Both the position numbers and the translations under genes were made by a program. The notes beneath the pieces were generated by a model. It saw only the letters and a list, made by a program, of their open reading frames with translations. It was not told the origin of the DNA and searched no databases. A stretch of DNA of 51,627 bases from CAZOLI01 sp964580675 (GTDB taxonomy: Bacteria > Planctomycetota > MHYJ01 > CAYXQY01): assembly GCA_964580675.1 (NCBI GenBank), contig CAZOLI010000021.1, positions 1-51,627 on the forward strand, in the 5' to 3' direction. Position 1 is the stretch's first letter; the number at the start of each line of letters is the position of its first letter. This document shows, one piece after another, positions 7,465-15,283 of the stretch.

Positions 7465-9177
7465 GTGAAGAACGAAATTGCCTCCGATCTTAAAAAAGAG
7501 GGGTACAAAATATTATCCCGGATAAGCCAGGGGGGAATGGGGTCCGTTTACCGGGGAGAGGTCATGGGTTCCGGGGAGATTGTGGCCATAAAGTGTCTTT
7601 CGGAAGAAGAGACCCAGAACGGGGAACTCCGAAAACGGTTTCTGCGTGAAGCCCGGGCGCTCGTCAATCTCGAACACGAAGGAATTGTCCGGGGCCGTTC
7701 AGCAGGTGAAGCGGGAAACACCCTCTACCTGGTCATGGAGTACATCCAGGGACCGACCGTGCGAGATCTGCTAAAAGAGAATGAACCCATAGAAGAACCA
7801 AAAACACGGGAAATTACACACCAGGTCGCCCGGGCGATTTCCTATGCACACCGAGAGGGGTTTGTTCACAGGGACATTAAACCGTCCAACATCGCCCGGA
7901 CCGATCAGACGGTGAAACTTCTTGATTTTGGGCTGGCACGTGAACAGCAAAACGAACAGGAGACCCTGACAAAGAAGGGGGAATGGGTTGGGTCCCCGAG
8001 GTACATGTCTCCGGAACAGGCGATAGCGGACGGAACGATCGACGGTCGAACCGACATCTACTCACTTGGCATCACGGCCTATCACATGGCCACCGGCACT
8101 GTACCATTCGAAGGGGAAACGTACCTCGCGACCCTGTCAAAACACATTAATGAAACACCACCTCCTCCCGACCAGGTTCATCCCGAAGTCAGTCAGAAGT
8201 TCAGCAGTGTAATAAAGAAAATGATCCGGAAACACCCGGAGGACCGGTACGGGGACACCGGGGAACTTGTGGAGGATCTGGACCGGATAAAGCAGGGGAA
8301 GAAGCCGAAACATGCCGGCGATAACCGGCAAGAGGAGGTACCGTATACCGGATCCGGGACGGTTAAATCTTCCGATCATGCTCCGGTGAAGAACGGGAAC
8401 AACCGAATCACCCACACCCTCTACGGCGTATTTCTTTTTGCTATTCTTCTGACCGGTGGATGGTTGTATGCTTCCGGATGGCTTACGGACCGTCAAAGCG
8501 GCCAGGGAAATAACGGAAACAGCACCGCTGAGACGGAGGCGTCATCCGGTGTGGACCTCCCCGGTCCCGTTCAGAAACTGATCAACGGCAAAATATCCCC
8601 CGGGGGGAAACCCGGGCACCTGGCAATTGCCTATGATTTTTCGGATGAAACTCACTTCCACGACTGGAACAACGGGAACAAAAAGGCCGTTCACTTTGAT
8701 TATAGACGGGATCAAATTGCCTGGGGCCCGGGCGGCTCGTTAAAATTTCCTCTCCTTTTTTCACCCGGCGTGAGATTGGACGTGGATGCTACGGTTCAAA
8801 GTGGAGGACACATCGGTTTGTCCTTTGAGAACGAAGACAAAACGCAGGGACTGCTGGTTGTTTTCCCGGTTTCGGACGACCGCGACGCTCTTCTTGATCA
8901 CTGGTACGTCGATGACGGCGTTCAACGGGAAACCCTGGATCGAGCACCGTCGTTCTCTCTTTCGGTGGATCGGACGCATGATCTGTTTTTTGAATACACA
9001 GCCGATGCCATCACCTGTCAGGTGGGTGGAGAGGAGATACTCCACTCGGACACCGGGGAAATAGACATGCCCGTTCGTCCCGGATTCATAAACAGGGAAG
9101 CGGAAGGAACCATTGATGATATCCGAATCAGCGGCCGTGTGAATCGTGACTGGATTGCGCGTCAATCGAAAAAATGA
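7465..9177 (+). CDS. Membrane Ser/Thr protein kinase with C-terminal LamG-like sensor
   Basis: A 570-residue Hanks-type kinase. The glycine loop is SQGGMGSVYRG (about 20-30), the ATP lysine is K43 in VAIKCL, the catalytic loop is HRDIKPSN (HRD at 135-137), DFG is at 154-156, and SPEQ and YSLG follow. All catalytic residues are present. A charged linker leads to one transmembrane helix (about 317-339). The outside part, about 230 residues, ends in a beta-rich domain (AIAYDFSDETHFHDW to GTIDDIRISGR) like LamG / DUF1080 carbohydrate-type folds, so the kinase may sense a sugar or wall ligand. GTG start at 7465, without a good ribosome site. Its TGA overlaps the ATG of the FHA activator (ATGA), so both are made together and the activator is the likely substrate. 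Confidence 0.9.
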   Translation: MKNEIASDLKKEGYKILSRISQGGMGSVYRGEVMGSGEIVAIKCLSEEETQNGELRKRFLREARALVNLEHEGIVRGRSAGEAGNTLYLVMEYIQGPTVRDLLKENEPIEEPKTREITHQVARAISYAHREGFVHRDIKPSNIARTDQTVKLLDFGLAREQQNEQETLTKKGEWVGSPRYMSPEQAIADGTIDGRTDIYSLGITAYHMATGTVPFEGETYLATLSKHINETPPPPDQVHPEVSQKFSSVIKKMIRKHPEDRYGDTGELVEDLDRIKQGKKPKHAGDNRQEEVPYTGSGTVKSSDHAPVKNGNNRITHTLYGVFLFAILLTGGWLYASGWLTDRQSGQGNNGNSTAETEASSGVDLPGPVQKLINGKISPGGKPGHLAIAYDFSDETHFHDWNNGNKKAVHFDYRRDQIAWGPGGSLKFPLLFSPGVRLDVDATVQSGGHIGLSFENEDKTQGLLVVFPVSDDRDALLDHWYVDDGVQRETLDRAPSFSLSVDRTHDLFFEYTADAITCQVGGEEILHSDTGEIDMPVRPGFINREAEGTIDDIRISGRVNRDWIARQSKK

Positions 9178-11123
9178 CCGGGGAACACACATATAAAATA
9201 TTTGTTACGGATCAGGAGGGAACGGTACTAATCGTCAGGGAATGGGATTCGGCCAACGAACTGCTGGTCGGCCGTGCCGATGAGATGGATCTCCAGCTGA
9301 GGGATCCGGACGTTTCCCGCCGCCACTGTCGCCTGAAACGGGAGAACGGTCGGATTCTGCTGGAAGATCTCGATTCAACATCCGGTACGATGCACAGAGG
9401 AGATTCGGTGGACCGTCTGGAGATTCGTCCCGGCGCCGTATTTGAAATATCAGGTTACCGGCTGCACGTCGAAAATGGAGAATCGGCCGGTTTGGAGGGA
9501 GAACGGCGGATCAAGCCCGAGAAAAGCGAATCCGGCCGTGTTCTTTTTCAGACCCTGCGCCGGGTAATCAACTCCGAATTACATCTGGAGGAACTTTTAC
9601 AGGTCCTCATTGAATCAATGGGGCAGGCCGCCGGGGCCTGGCGAGGGTTCGTTATTCTTCGGGAGGAAGACGGGCAGCTGGTTCCGGGAGCCACGTACGT
9701 ATCGGAGGCGGCGGAATCGATTTCGAGCGAGCCAGGAGAAGAGGAGAACATAACCGAGGAGGTCATGAACCAATTTTCACGGTCGTTGATCGACCAGGTC
9801 ATGGAATCCGGCGAGCCAATCCTAACGGACAACGCCGCGGAGGATCCGGCGCTGACTCGCCATTCCACCGTCCAGAAACTTTCGTTGAAATCCCTCCTGA
9901 TCGTGCCGATCAGGGACGGGGACGAACCAATCGGTGCAGTGTACCTGGACAATCCAGCCGCGGTAAAACAGTTCGACGAGAGCGACCTGGAGATTGCAAA
10001 CCAGATTGCGGAGGAGGTGGCGGGCTCCGTCGCAGGGGCCAAACAGTTTCGGGACGTTCGGGAAGAACTCTCCACGGTTCGGAATCGTTTCAGAAAAACC
10101 CAGAAAAAATTACAAAAGACGTATGATTACGACCGGATTATCGGAGAATCCGATGCTATACAGGAGGTTTACCGGATGCTGGACCGCGTTATTCCCACGG
10201 AAATGAACGTGGTCATTGAGGGAGAAACCGGGACGGGAAAAGAACTCGTTGCAAACGAAATTCATTACAACGGCCCGAGAGCGGACGGCCCGTTTCTCGC
10301 TGTGAACTGTGCCCGATCGGGTTCACAACTGCTGGAGAGTGAACTGTTCGGACACAAAAAAGGCGCATTTACAGGGGCACGGCGAGAGAAGCCCGGCCTG
10401 TTTGAGCAGTCGGACGGTGGAACGCTCTTCCTTGATGAGGTCGGTGATATGAGCAGCGATATGCAGGCAAAATTACTGCGGGTAATGGAGACACAGACCG
10501 TCCGCCGTCTTGGGGGGGAACGCGAACGTCCCGTGGATGTCCGAATACTCTGCGCGACAAACCAACCGCTCCCCGATTTAATGGATGAGGGCTCGTTCCG
10601 AAAAGACCTTTATTATCGATTAAAGGAAGCACGGATTCTCCTCCCGCCCCTGCGGAAAAGGACGGAGGACATTCCTCTCCTGGTGGATCACTTCCTCGAA
10701 GAAATCATTGAGGAGGAGGGTCTTCCGGAAAAGTCCTTATCCTCCGATGCCATGAGCGAAATGGCAAAACGGAAATGGCCGGGGAACGTCCGGGAGCTCC
10801 GGAACGCCGTCCGCCAGCTGGCTCAATTTACGGGGGATGAGGAAACCATCGAGGTCGAGCATGTTCAAACGCACCTTGGGAAACCGGAACAATTCGATTC
10901 CGGGAGGGACGAGTATCAGGAATCGGATCAGGAGCCGGAAACGAACAACCCGGCCGAACAGTCCTCCGAACCGGTTCGAAATCTGGAGAAGGTCGAGGAG
11001 ATTGAGATCAGAAAGGCACTGGAAAAAACCGGTGGAAATCAGCGTGTCGCCGCTGACCTGCTTGGTATTCACCGGTCCACCCTGCACAGAAAAATGAAAA
11101 AGTACGACATTGAAAAACCGTAA
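9174..11123 (+). CDS. FHA-GAF-sigma54 transcription activator
   Basis: A 649-residue enhancer-binding protein. An FHA domain (about 20-100; LLVGRADEMD, DVSRRHCRL, LDSTSGT) binds phosphothreonine. A GAF domain follows (about 120-285; SLLIVPIRDGDEPIGAVYLD). The AAA+ domain has Walker A GETGTGKE at about 350, the sigma54 contact loop GAFTGA at about 397-402 and Walker B LFLDEVGD with Asp at 421. The C-terminal Fis-type helix-turn-helix (GGNQRVAADLLGIHRSTLHR) binds DNA. It overlaps the kinase gene by 4 bases. The pair implies that kinase output is read by the FHA domain to open sigma54 promoters. Two such promoters are predicted next to it, at 7077-7094 and 11319-11335. An rpoN gene is not in the window. 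Confidence 0.93.
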   Translation: MTGEHTYKIFVTDQEGTVLIVREWDSANELLVGRADEMDLQLRDPDVSRRHCRLKRENGRILLEDLDSTSGTMHRGDSVDRLEIRPGAVFEISGYRLHVENGESAGLEGERRIKPEKSESGRVLFQTLRRVINSELHLEELLQVLIESMGQAAGAWRGFVILREEDGQLVPGATYVSEAAESISSEPGEEENITEEVMNQFSRSLIDQVMESGEPILTDNAAEDPALTRHSTVQKLSLKSLLIVPIRDGDEPIGAVYLDNPAAVKQFDESDLEIANQIAEEVAGSVAGAKQFRDVREELSTVRNRFRKTQKKLQKTYDYDRIIGESDAIQEVYRMLDRVIPTEMNVVIEGETGTGKELVANEIHYNGPRADGPFLAVNCARSGSQLLESELFGHKKGAFTGARREKPGLFEQSDGGTLFLDEVGDMSSDMQAKLLRVMETQTVRRLGGERERPVDVRILCATNQPLPDLMDEGSFRKDLYYRLKEARILLPPLRKRTEDIPLLVDHFLEEIIEEEGLPEKSLSSDAMSEMAKRKWPGNVRELRNAVRQLAQFTGDEETIEVEHVQTHLGKPEQFDSGRDEYQESDQEPETNNPAEQSSEPVRNLEKVEEIEIRKALEKTGGNQRVAADLLGIHRSTLHRKMKKYDIEKP

Positions 11124-11318
11124 ATCGCACAACGATCGGTGTTTGTAATCAATTGAAAACAGAATTCACAGTTTGCAACGATTACCGGTCCAGAATCCGG
11201 CATTGTTGTAATGTTCGGCAGCTCCGGGGAGGTTCCTATGAATCGATCGACACGGTAAAAACCCCGTTTCCATCCATTTCCGCAGAATTCTTCGGTTTTT
11301 TTGTGAATTCACGCCGGC

Positions 11319-11335
11319 CGGCATAGAACTTGCGA
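11319..11335 (+). promoter_or_regulatory. Predicted sigma54 promoter of the exported STN-like gene
   Basis: CGGCAT-AGAAC-TTGCGA: GG at 11320-11321 and GC at 11332-11333 are exactly 10 bases apart, and GGCA and TTGC match the consensus -24 (TGGCAC) and -12 (TTGCA) cores. The predicted start is about 11345, 96 bases before the ATG at 11441. It lies right after the activator gene. TTCACAGTTTGCAACG and TTCTTCGGTTTTTTTG upstream are possible activator-site area, without a clear dyad. Confidence 0.55.
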
Positions 11336-11342
11336 TTTAAAT

Positions 11343-11359
11343 ACGTGTCCGAAACACGT
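11343..11359 (+). promoter_or_regulatory. Inverted repeat at the predicted start of transcription
   Basis: ACGTGT-CCGAA-ACACGT is a perfect 6-bp dyad, and the overlapping GTCCG...CGGAC (11346-11364) is a second one that cannot pair at the same time. Both lie at +1 to +20 of the predicted sigma54 start. They may form a 5' hairpin in the mRNA or an operator. Confidence 0.4.
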
Positions 11360-11440
11360 CCGGACGAATAAAACCCGATTCGGAGAACCCGTTGTCCGTT
11401 GCGACCGCATAGACTCATCAACTCACCACGACAAAGAAAA

Positions 11441-12631
11441 ATGAAATTCCTTCGGAAATGCTCGTTAATTCACACAAACATTCTATTTATCCTCGGCCTC
11501 GTCTTCCCCTGGTTGGTTGCCGGAAATTCGCTACTTGCTCAGGAGAATTCTTCCCGGGACACAGAGGAGCAAATTGTCAGAGAAATGGTGGAGTCTCTTC
11601 GGGGATCAAAAAAATTCATTTCATTTCAAAACACATCGCTGGTTGACGCGGTTGGCGTGTTCGATGATTGGTTACCGGCGAATGTTATTATTGATCGCGA
11701 TCACATTTCTTCCCCCGGAGAGATCCAGGTAACGTACGAAGGTGGTTACGAAGCGCCGAACCGGGCATTTCGGCGGGTCATGGAAAAATTAAAATTGGGG
11801 TACCGTTACAACAATAAAGGCCACCTCGTTCTCACGTCACGTGATGATGCGAATAAGGAGAAACGGCGCGTAAAAACGAATCTTCAAAACGAGAACACCT
11901 CCATACAGTTCAGGAACGCAACACTTACCGATGCTCTCTCCTCTCTCCGCCAGAAAACCAACCTGCATATTCTGGTTCGGAGATCGGCTGAATCCAGCGG
12001 CCGAACCATTTCCGTTAAGGCAAACAATGAGTCCTCAAAAGAGATTTTGACGTCGATCCTTGAGCCGTTCAACATGGATTATTTGATTACGCCAGAAGGG
12101 GTCATTATCGTTGCGGAACAGGGCACCGTCGATTCCCTGGATGGCAGGCCAAATGTTCTACATCGGTCTCCACCCGGGGTGTTCTTTCGGAGATGTGTCT
12201 TACCGGACAATATCCAGCCGGTATCCCTGCCCGATCTTCAAAAATATATGCCGATGTTCTGTGGTCAGTTGTCGATGCCCCACCAAAATGAAAAAAATCG
12301 GGATTCGATTGGACGGGGAAGTTTCGGCCGTTCCGAAAAATCCACGACTTCCGAGGAAGAAGACGAATTGTATATTAAAATTGACCAGTCAGCCATTCCT
12401 CGACCGGCTTTGGTGGTGTCCCAGGGTAACGTGGACCTGCCGGAGATGTCCGGGAAACGAGTGCTGGAAACAATGCTGATGGTGATGGACAACCCAAACA
12501 AAGAAGAACAGGACGGGAACAGGACCAGGCTCACATACACCGTCAACGAGAACCACTGGATTGTTCTTACGCGGGAGAACATCAGAACGAACGAAACCAG
12601 ATCTGAAGAAAGCTCGAATTCGAATGATTAA
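11441..12631 (+). CDS. Exported protein with secretin/STN-like repeats
   Basis: A 396-residue protein of unknown role. The start is ATG 11441: it gives a basic n-region (MKFLRKC), a hydrophobic core (ILFILGLVFPWLVAG) and a cleavage site at SLLAQ-E; an upstream TTG frame adds only a poor extension. Two segments of about 90 residues repeat the same pattern: FQNTSLVDAVGVFDDWLPAN ... VIIDRD, and FRNATLTDALSSLRQKTNLH ... ILEPFNMDYLITPEGVIIV. This is the beta-alpha-beta pattern of STN / secretin N domains, but there is no secretin pore, TonB or FecR part. A third, weaker copy ends the protein (KRVLETMLMVMDNP, then NHWIVLT). It follows the sigma54 activator and a predicted sigma54 promoter. Confidence 0.8.
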   Translation: MKFLRKCSLIHTNILFILGLVFPWLVAGNSLLAQENSSRDTEEQIVREMVESLRGSKKFISFQNTSLVDAVGVFDDWLPANVIIDRDHISSPGEIQVTYEGGYEAPNRAFRRVMEKLKLGYRYNNKGHLVLTSRDDANKEKRRVKTNLQNENTSIQFRNATLTDALSSLRQKTNLHILVRRSAESSGRTISVKANNESSKEILTSILEPFNMDYLITPEGVIIVAEQGTVDSLDGRPNVLHRSPPGVFFRRCVLPDNIQPVSLPDLQKYMPMFCGQLSMPHQNEKNRDSIGRGSFGRSEKSTTSEEEDELYIKIDQSAIPRPALVVSQGNVDLPEMSGKRVLETMLMVMDNPNKEEQDGNRTRLTYTVNENHWIVLTRENIRTNETRSEESSNSND

Positions 12632-12640
12632 ATGAGCCGG

Positions 12641-12709
12641 TTGCGCGAACGTGATGCGGCCGCAGTTTGAGCACCACTGGTTTGCTGCAGCCACATCACG
12701 TTTGTGCAA
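12641..12709 (+). ncRNA. Long imperfect hairpin between two exported-protein genes
   Basis: Two 25-base arms (12641-12665 and 12685-12709) are inverted copies matching at 21 of 25 positions, around a 19-base loop. In the plus-strand RNA two of the four differences become G-U pairs, leaving two C-A mismatches. The outer nine-base core AACGTGATG / CATCACGTT is perfect. No T-run follows, so it is not an intrinsic terminator. It starts 9 bases after one stop codon and ends 47 bases before the next ATG, so it would sit in the shared mRNA as a stability or processing element, or be a small palindromic element. Confidence 0.55.
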
Positions 12710-12756
12710 CAGGCGCAAAAGCGAATTATCACAATTTGTTACAGGAGGCGATCCTC

Positions 12757-13971
12757 ATGAATCGCATACGAAATGTCTCAATTGTCATGGTTCTTATCGG
12801 TCTCGTTGGTATTTCTCCGGCACTGGCCCAGGAAAACGGAGGCAAGAACGAAGAAAACGAACAAACGTCCGACGATGCCTCGGAGGACATGGCCGAAGAA
12901 GTACGTGACGGTTCGTCGATCAACTCCAAAATCACGGTTCAGAAAGGTGACCAGTTCAAATACAGTCGGGACACGGGTTGGGTTGTCGATATCCTAACCC
13001 AGCACCCCGCTCAAAAATCACAGGTGATCTCGGGATCCAATTCGTTTCAGGTTGACCTGGATTATGTGCTGACCGCCAGTAAAGTTCAGGAAGAAACCAT
13101 CACATTTCGGATCGGAATTCGAGATGCCACCGTCTCTCACCGGTTAGTTACCAACACTCACAAACGTTCACAGAACCGGAAGAACAAAAGCTGGGAGATG
13201 TCGGACGACGCTGATCCCGTGACGTTTCAGATCACGACCAACCGCCGTGGACGTGTCCTCTCCGATCCGGGAAGCGACTTCTCGAAAGCTCTTGAGGAGC
13301 GGGACTGTCCCGGTCACCTCCGTCGAATAGTGGCACTGGTCCTCTGGGGAGAGGATAAATCCGCCGAATTTCAGAAACTGCCGGAACAAAAATTGAAAGC
13401 CGTACAAAAGGTTCTGGAAAATGTGGGGGACAACGAATCAATCGGGGAGAAACAGGCGAACTACATGAAGAAATACATTGAAACGGTTCGAAATCTGAAA
13501 GAGAAAAAATCGACACGGTTCTCACTTTCGGGAGGCCCCCTCCTTCCCGCCTCGAGCAAAAGGGAAGGGGAATCGTGGACCTCTCGCTCCCTGGTGGAAT
13601 TCGGCACAACGAACTTCGTGGATGATCACGAGATACATCCCCTAACCCACGAATACACCGTAAGTGATGTTGAGGAGGGAACCGCCAGAGTGGAGGTGAA
13701 TCTATCGGATGCTATTTTGATTCCGTTCGATAGCGACATCAAGCAGATGATGAAAACCTCTCCTCCATCCACGTCGATTTTCTCGTCCGACAGCCGGGCC
13801 GTTCTCGACCTCTCCACCGGACTTTTAAAACATCTTGACCTCCATGACCGTTATCACGCACGGTTTTTTATCCAGGATTCGAAACGATGGGTGGACGCCA
13901 TGATCTCAAGAACGGAAACGGTAAAACGAAAGGCTCCGGAAGATTCGAAGGAAGAAGAGGACGAGAAATAA
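12757..13971 (+). CDS. Exported protein of unknown function (DUF6263-like pattern)
   Basis: A 404-residue protein. The start ATG at 12757 is set by AGGAGG at 12743-12748 and gives a clean signal peptide (MNRIRNVSIVMVLIGLVGIS, cleavage near ALAQ). The mature part begins with an acidic linker and ITVQKGDQFKYSRD, followed by strands that describe conversion of one quantity through the chain, LSGGPLLPASSKREGESWTS, and a late LDLSTGLLKHLDL. This order (beta-rich half, short insertion, G-x-SW, second half) is that of DUF6263-like exported proteins; the match is by eye and weak. It follows the STN-like gene by 125 bases that hold a long hairpin, and is closed by a strong terminator at 14035. It is likely in the same transcript. 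Confidence 0.75.
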   Translation: MNRIRNVSIVMVLIGLVGISPALAQENGGKNEENEQTSDDASEDMAEEVRDGSSINSKITVQKGDQFKYSRDTGWVVDILTQHPAQKSQVISGSNSFQVDLDYVLTASKVQEETITFRIGIRDATVSHRLVTNTHKRSQNRKNKSWEMSDDADPVTFQITTNRRGRVLSDPGSDFSKALEERDCPGHLRRIVALVLWGEDKSAEFQKLPEQKLKAVQKVLENVGDNESIGEKQANYMKKYIETVRNLKEKKSTRFSLSGGPLLPASSKREGESWTSRSLVEFGTTNFVDDHEIHPLTHEYTVSDVEEGTARVEVNLSDAILIPFDSDIKQMMKTSPPSTSIFSSDSRAVLDLSTGLLKHLDLHDRYHARFFIQDSKRWVDAMISRTETVKRKAPEDSKEEEDEK

Positions 13972-14034
13972 ATCGGTACATTTTTCAGGTGACGTCTCCA
14001 TAAGAAGAGTCACTCAACGGCTTTGAACCCTCTG

Positions 14035-14063
14035 AACCGGTCGCGAGAGCGGCCGGTTTTTTT
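14035..14063 (+). terminator. Intrinsic terminator ending the signalling island
   Basis: AACCGGTCGC-GAGA-GCGGCCGGTT is a 10-bp stem with one G-U pair and a GNRA-type tetraloop, followed by five more T and TATTTCTT. This is a strong Rho-independent terminator 64 bases after the stop of the exported protein. Confidence 0.92.
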
Positions 14064-14386
14064 ATTTCTTCTCTCCGTAAATTCTCCAGGGGCGCCTGAG
14101 CCCTCACCGACATTTTCATACCACGTTCGGGCGGGGGATGCGTACTCTTTCGGCGGTACCAATGGGCATGTTTCATGAAGGCGGAGCACACCGGCCCAGA
14201 CAGGTCCCCTTTACGTTCTAATTTTTTATTCCTTTTGAAGCAGAAGTAACATTTACGGATGCCGCAATTTCAATTGTTCGAGATGTTGGATACAACGTTT
14301 TTGATGTGCCTCATCACAAAAAAGAGGGTCACCGGTGCAACATAGGTGATGTCGTTATCCGGCTCGGCAAGTGTAAGGAAATGGCA
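14064..14386. other. Spacer before the ABC exporter genes
   Basis: About 320 bases without a believable gene. A short minus-strand frame here is Arg/Pro-rich and unlikely to be real. AT-rich DNA at 14219-14236 (CTAATTTTTTATTCC) may hold the exporter promoter, but no -35/-10 pair with good spacing was found. Confidence 0.4.
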
Positions 14387-15283
14387 ATGATACAGGCAGA
14401 AGGACTGAAAAAGACGTTCGGAAACGTAACGGCCGTGGAGGATGTTTCGTTTGAGGTGAAAAAGGGGGAGACCTTTGGATTGCTCGGACCGAACGGAGCC
14501 GGGAAAACGACCACCCTTCACATGTTAAACGGTCTTCTGGAGCCGGATGAGGGCCAGGTGCATATTAACGGTTACGGCAAACCGGGTCAGCCGTCCGTGC
14601 GAAAAAAGATGGGAACGGCGCCGCAGAAGGTATCCCTGTACGGACAGCTCACCGGGGAAGAGAACCTCCGGTTTTTTGGTCGGCTCATGGGTGTTACCGG
14701 GGAGGAGTTAACGGAGCGTGTGGATTGGGCTCTTTCTTTTTCTGGTTTGAGTGAACGACGGGGAGACCCGGTTTCGGAATACTCGGGCGGCATGAAGCGA
14801 CGGCTGAATCTGGTCACGGCGCTTCTGCACGATCCGCCCCTCCTGTTTCTGGACGAGCCCACGGTCGGGGTGGATCCCCAGTCCCGGAATCATATATTTG
14901 AATCCGTGGAGGAATTACAAACCGGAGGAACCACCATTCTGTACACCACACACTACATGGAGGAGGCGGAACGGCTCTGTGATCGTGTGGGGATCATTGA
15001 TCGAGGACGAATACGGGCGCTTGACTCCGTTGAGCAATTGATCCGAAAACACGGGGGAAACTCGAACGTCGCAATTACGTTTGATGACCCGCCGGGGGTT
15101 GAGGACCTCCCGTTTGAGGGTACCATGGATCAGAACCAGTTTGTCCTGGAAACGGATGATCCGGGACCGGTTCTTCGCGCCCTTTCGGAGCGGGGAATCG
15201 AGTACCGGTCGTTTTCCGTGAAACCGCCGGACCTGGAAACCGTGTTTTTGAATCTTACGGGACGACGGCTCCGGAACGAGTAA
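14387..15283 (+). CDS. ABC exporter ATP-binding protein (NatA/DrrA type)
   Basis: A 298-residue ATPase. Walker A GPNGAGKT is at 34-41, the signature SGGM at 133-136, Walker B LLFLDEPT with D156 and E157, and the switch histidine is in YTTHYMEEAERLCDR. The 80-residue C-terminal tail after IDRGRIRALDSVEQL is typical of ABC-2 exporters such as NatA, DrrA and CcmA. I chose the ATG at 14387 because AAGGA at 14375-14379 is 7 bases away; an earlier ATG at 14381 is too close to it. The permease gene begins on the last base of the stop codon (TAATG). The substrate is unknown. Confidence 0.9.
   Translation: MIQAEGLKKTFGNVTAVEDVSFEVKKGETFGLLGPNGAGKTTTLHMLNGLLEPDEGQVHINGYGKPGQPSVRKKMGTAPQKVSLYGQLTGEENLRFFGRLMGVTGEELTERVDWALSFSGLSERRGDPVSEYSGGMKRRLNLVTALLHDPPLLFLDEPTVGVDPQSRNHIFESVEELQTGGTTILYTTHYMEEAERLCDRVGIIDRGRIRALDSVEQLIRKHGGNSNVAITFDDPPGVEDLPFEGTMDQNQFVLETDDPGPVLRALSERGIEYRSFSVKPPDLETVFLNLTGRRLRNE

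Noticed and set aside
13985..14191. 68-residue minus-strand frame beyond the terminator
   Set aside because: It spans the terminator stem-loop and has an Arg/Pro-rich random look.
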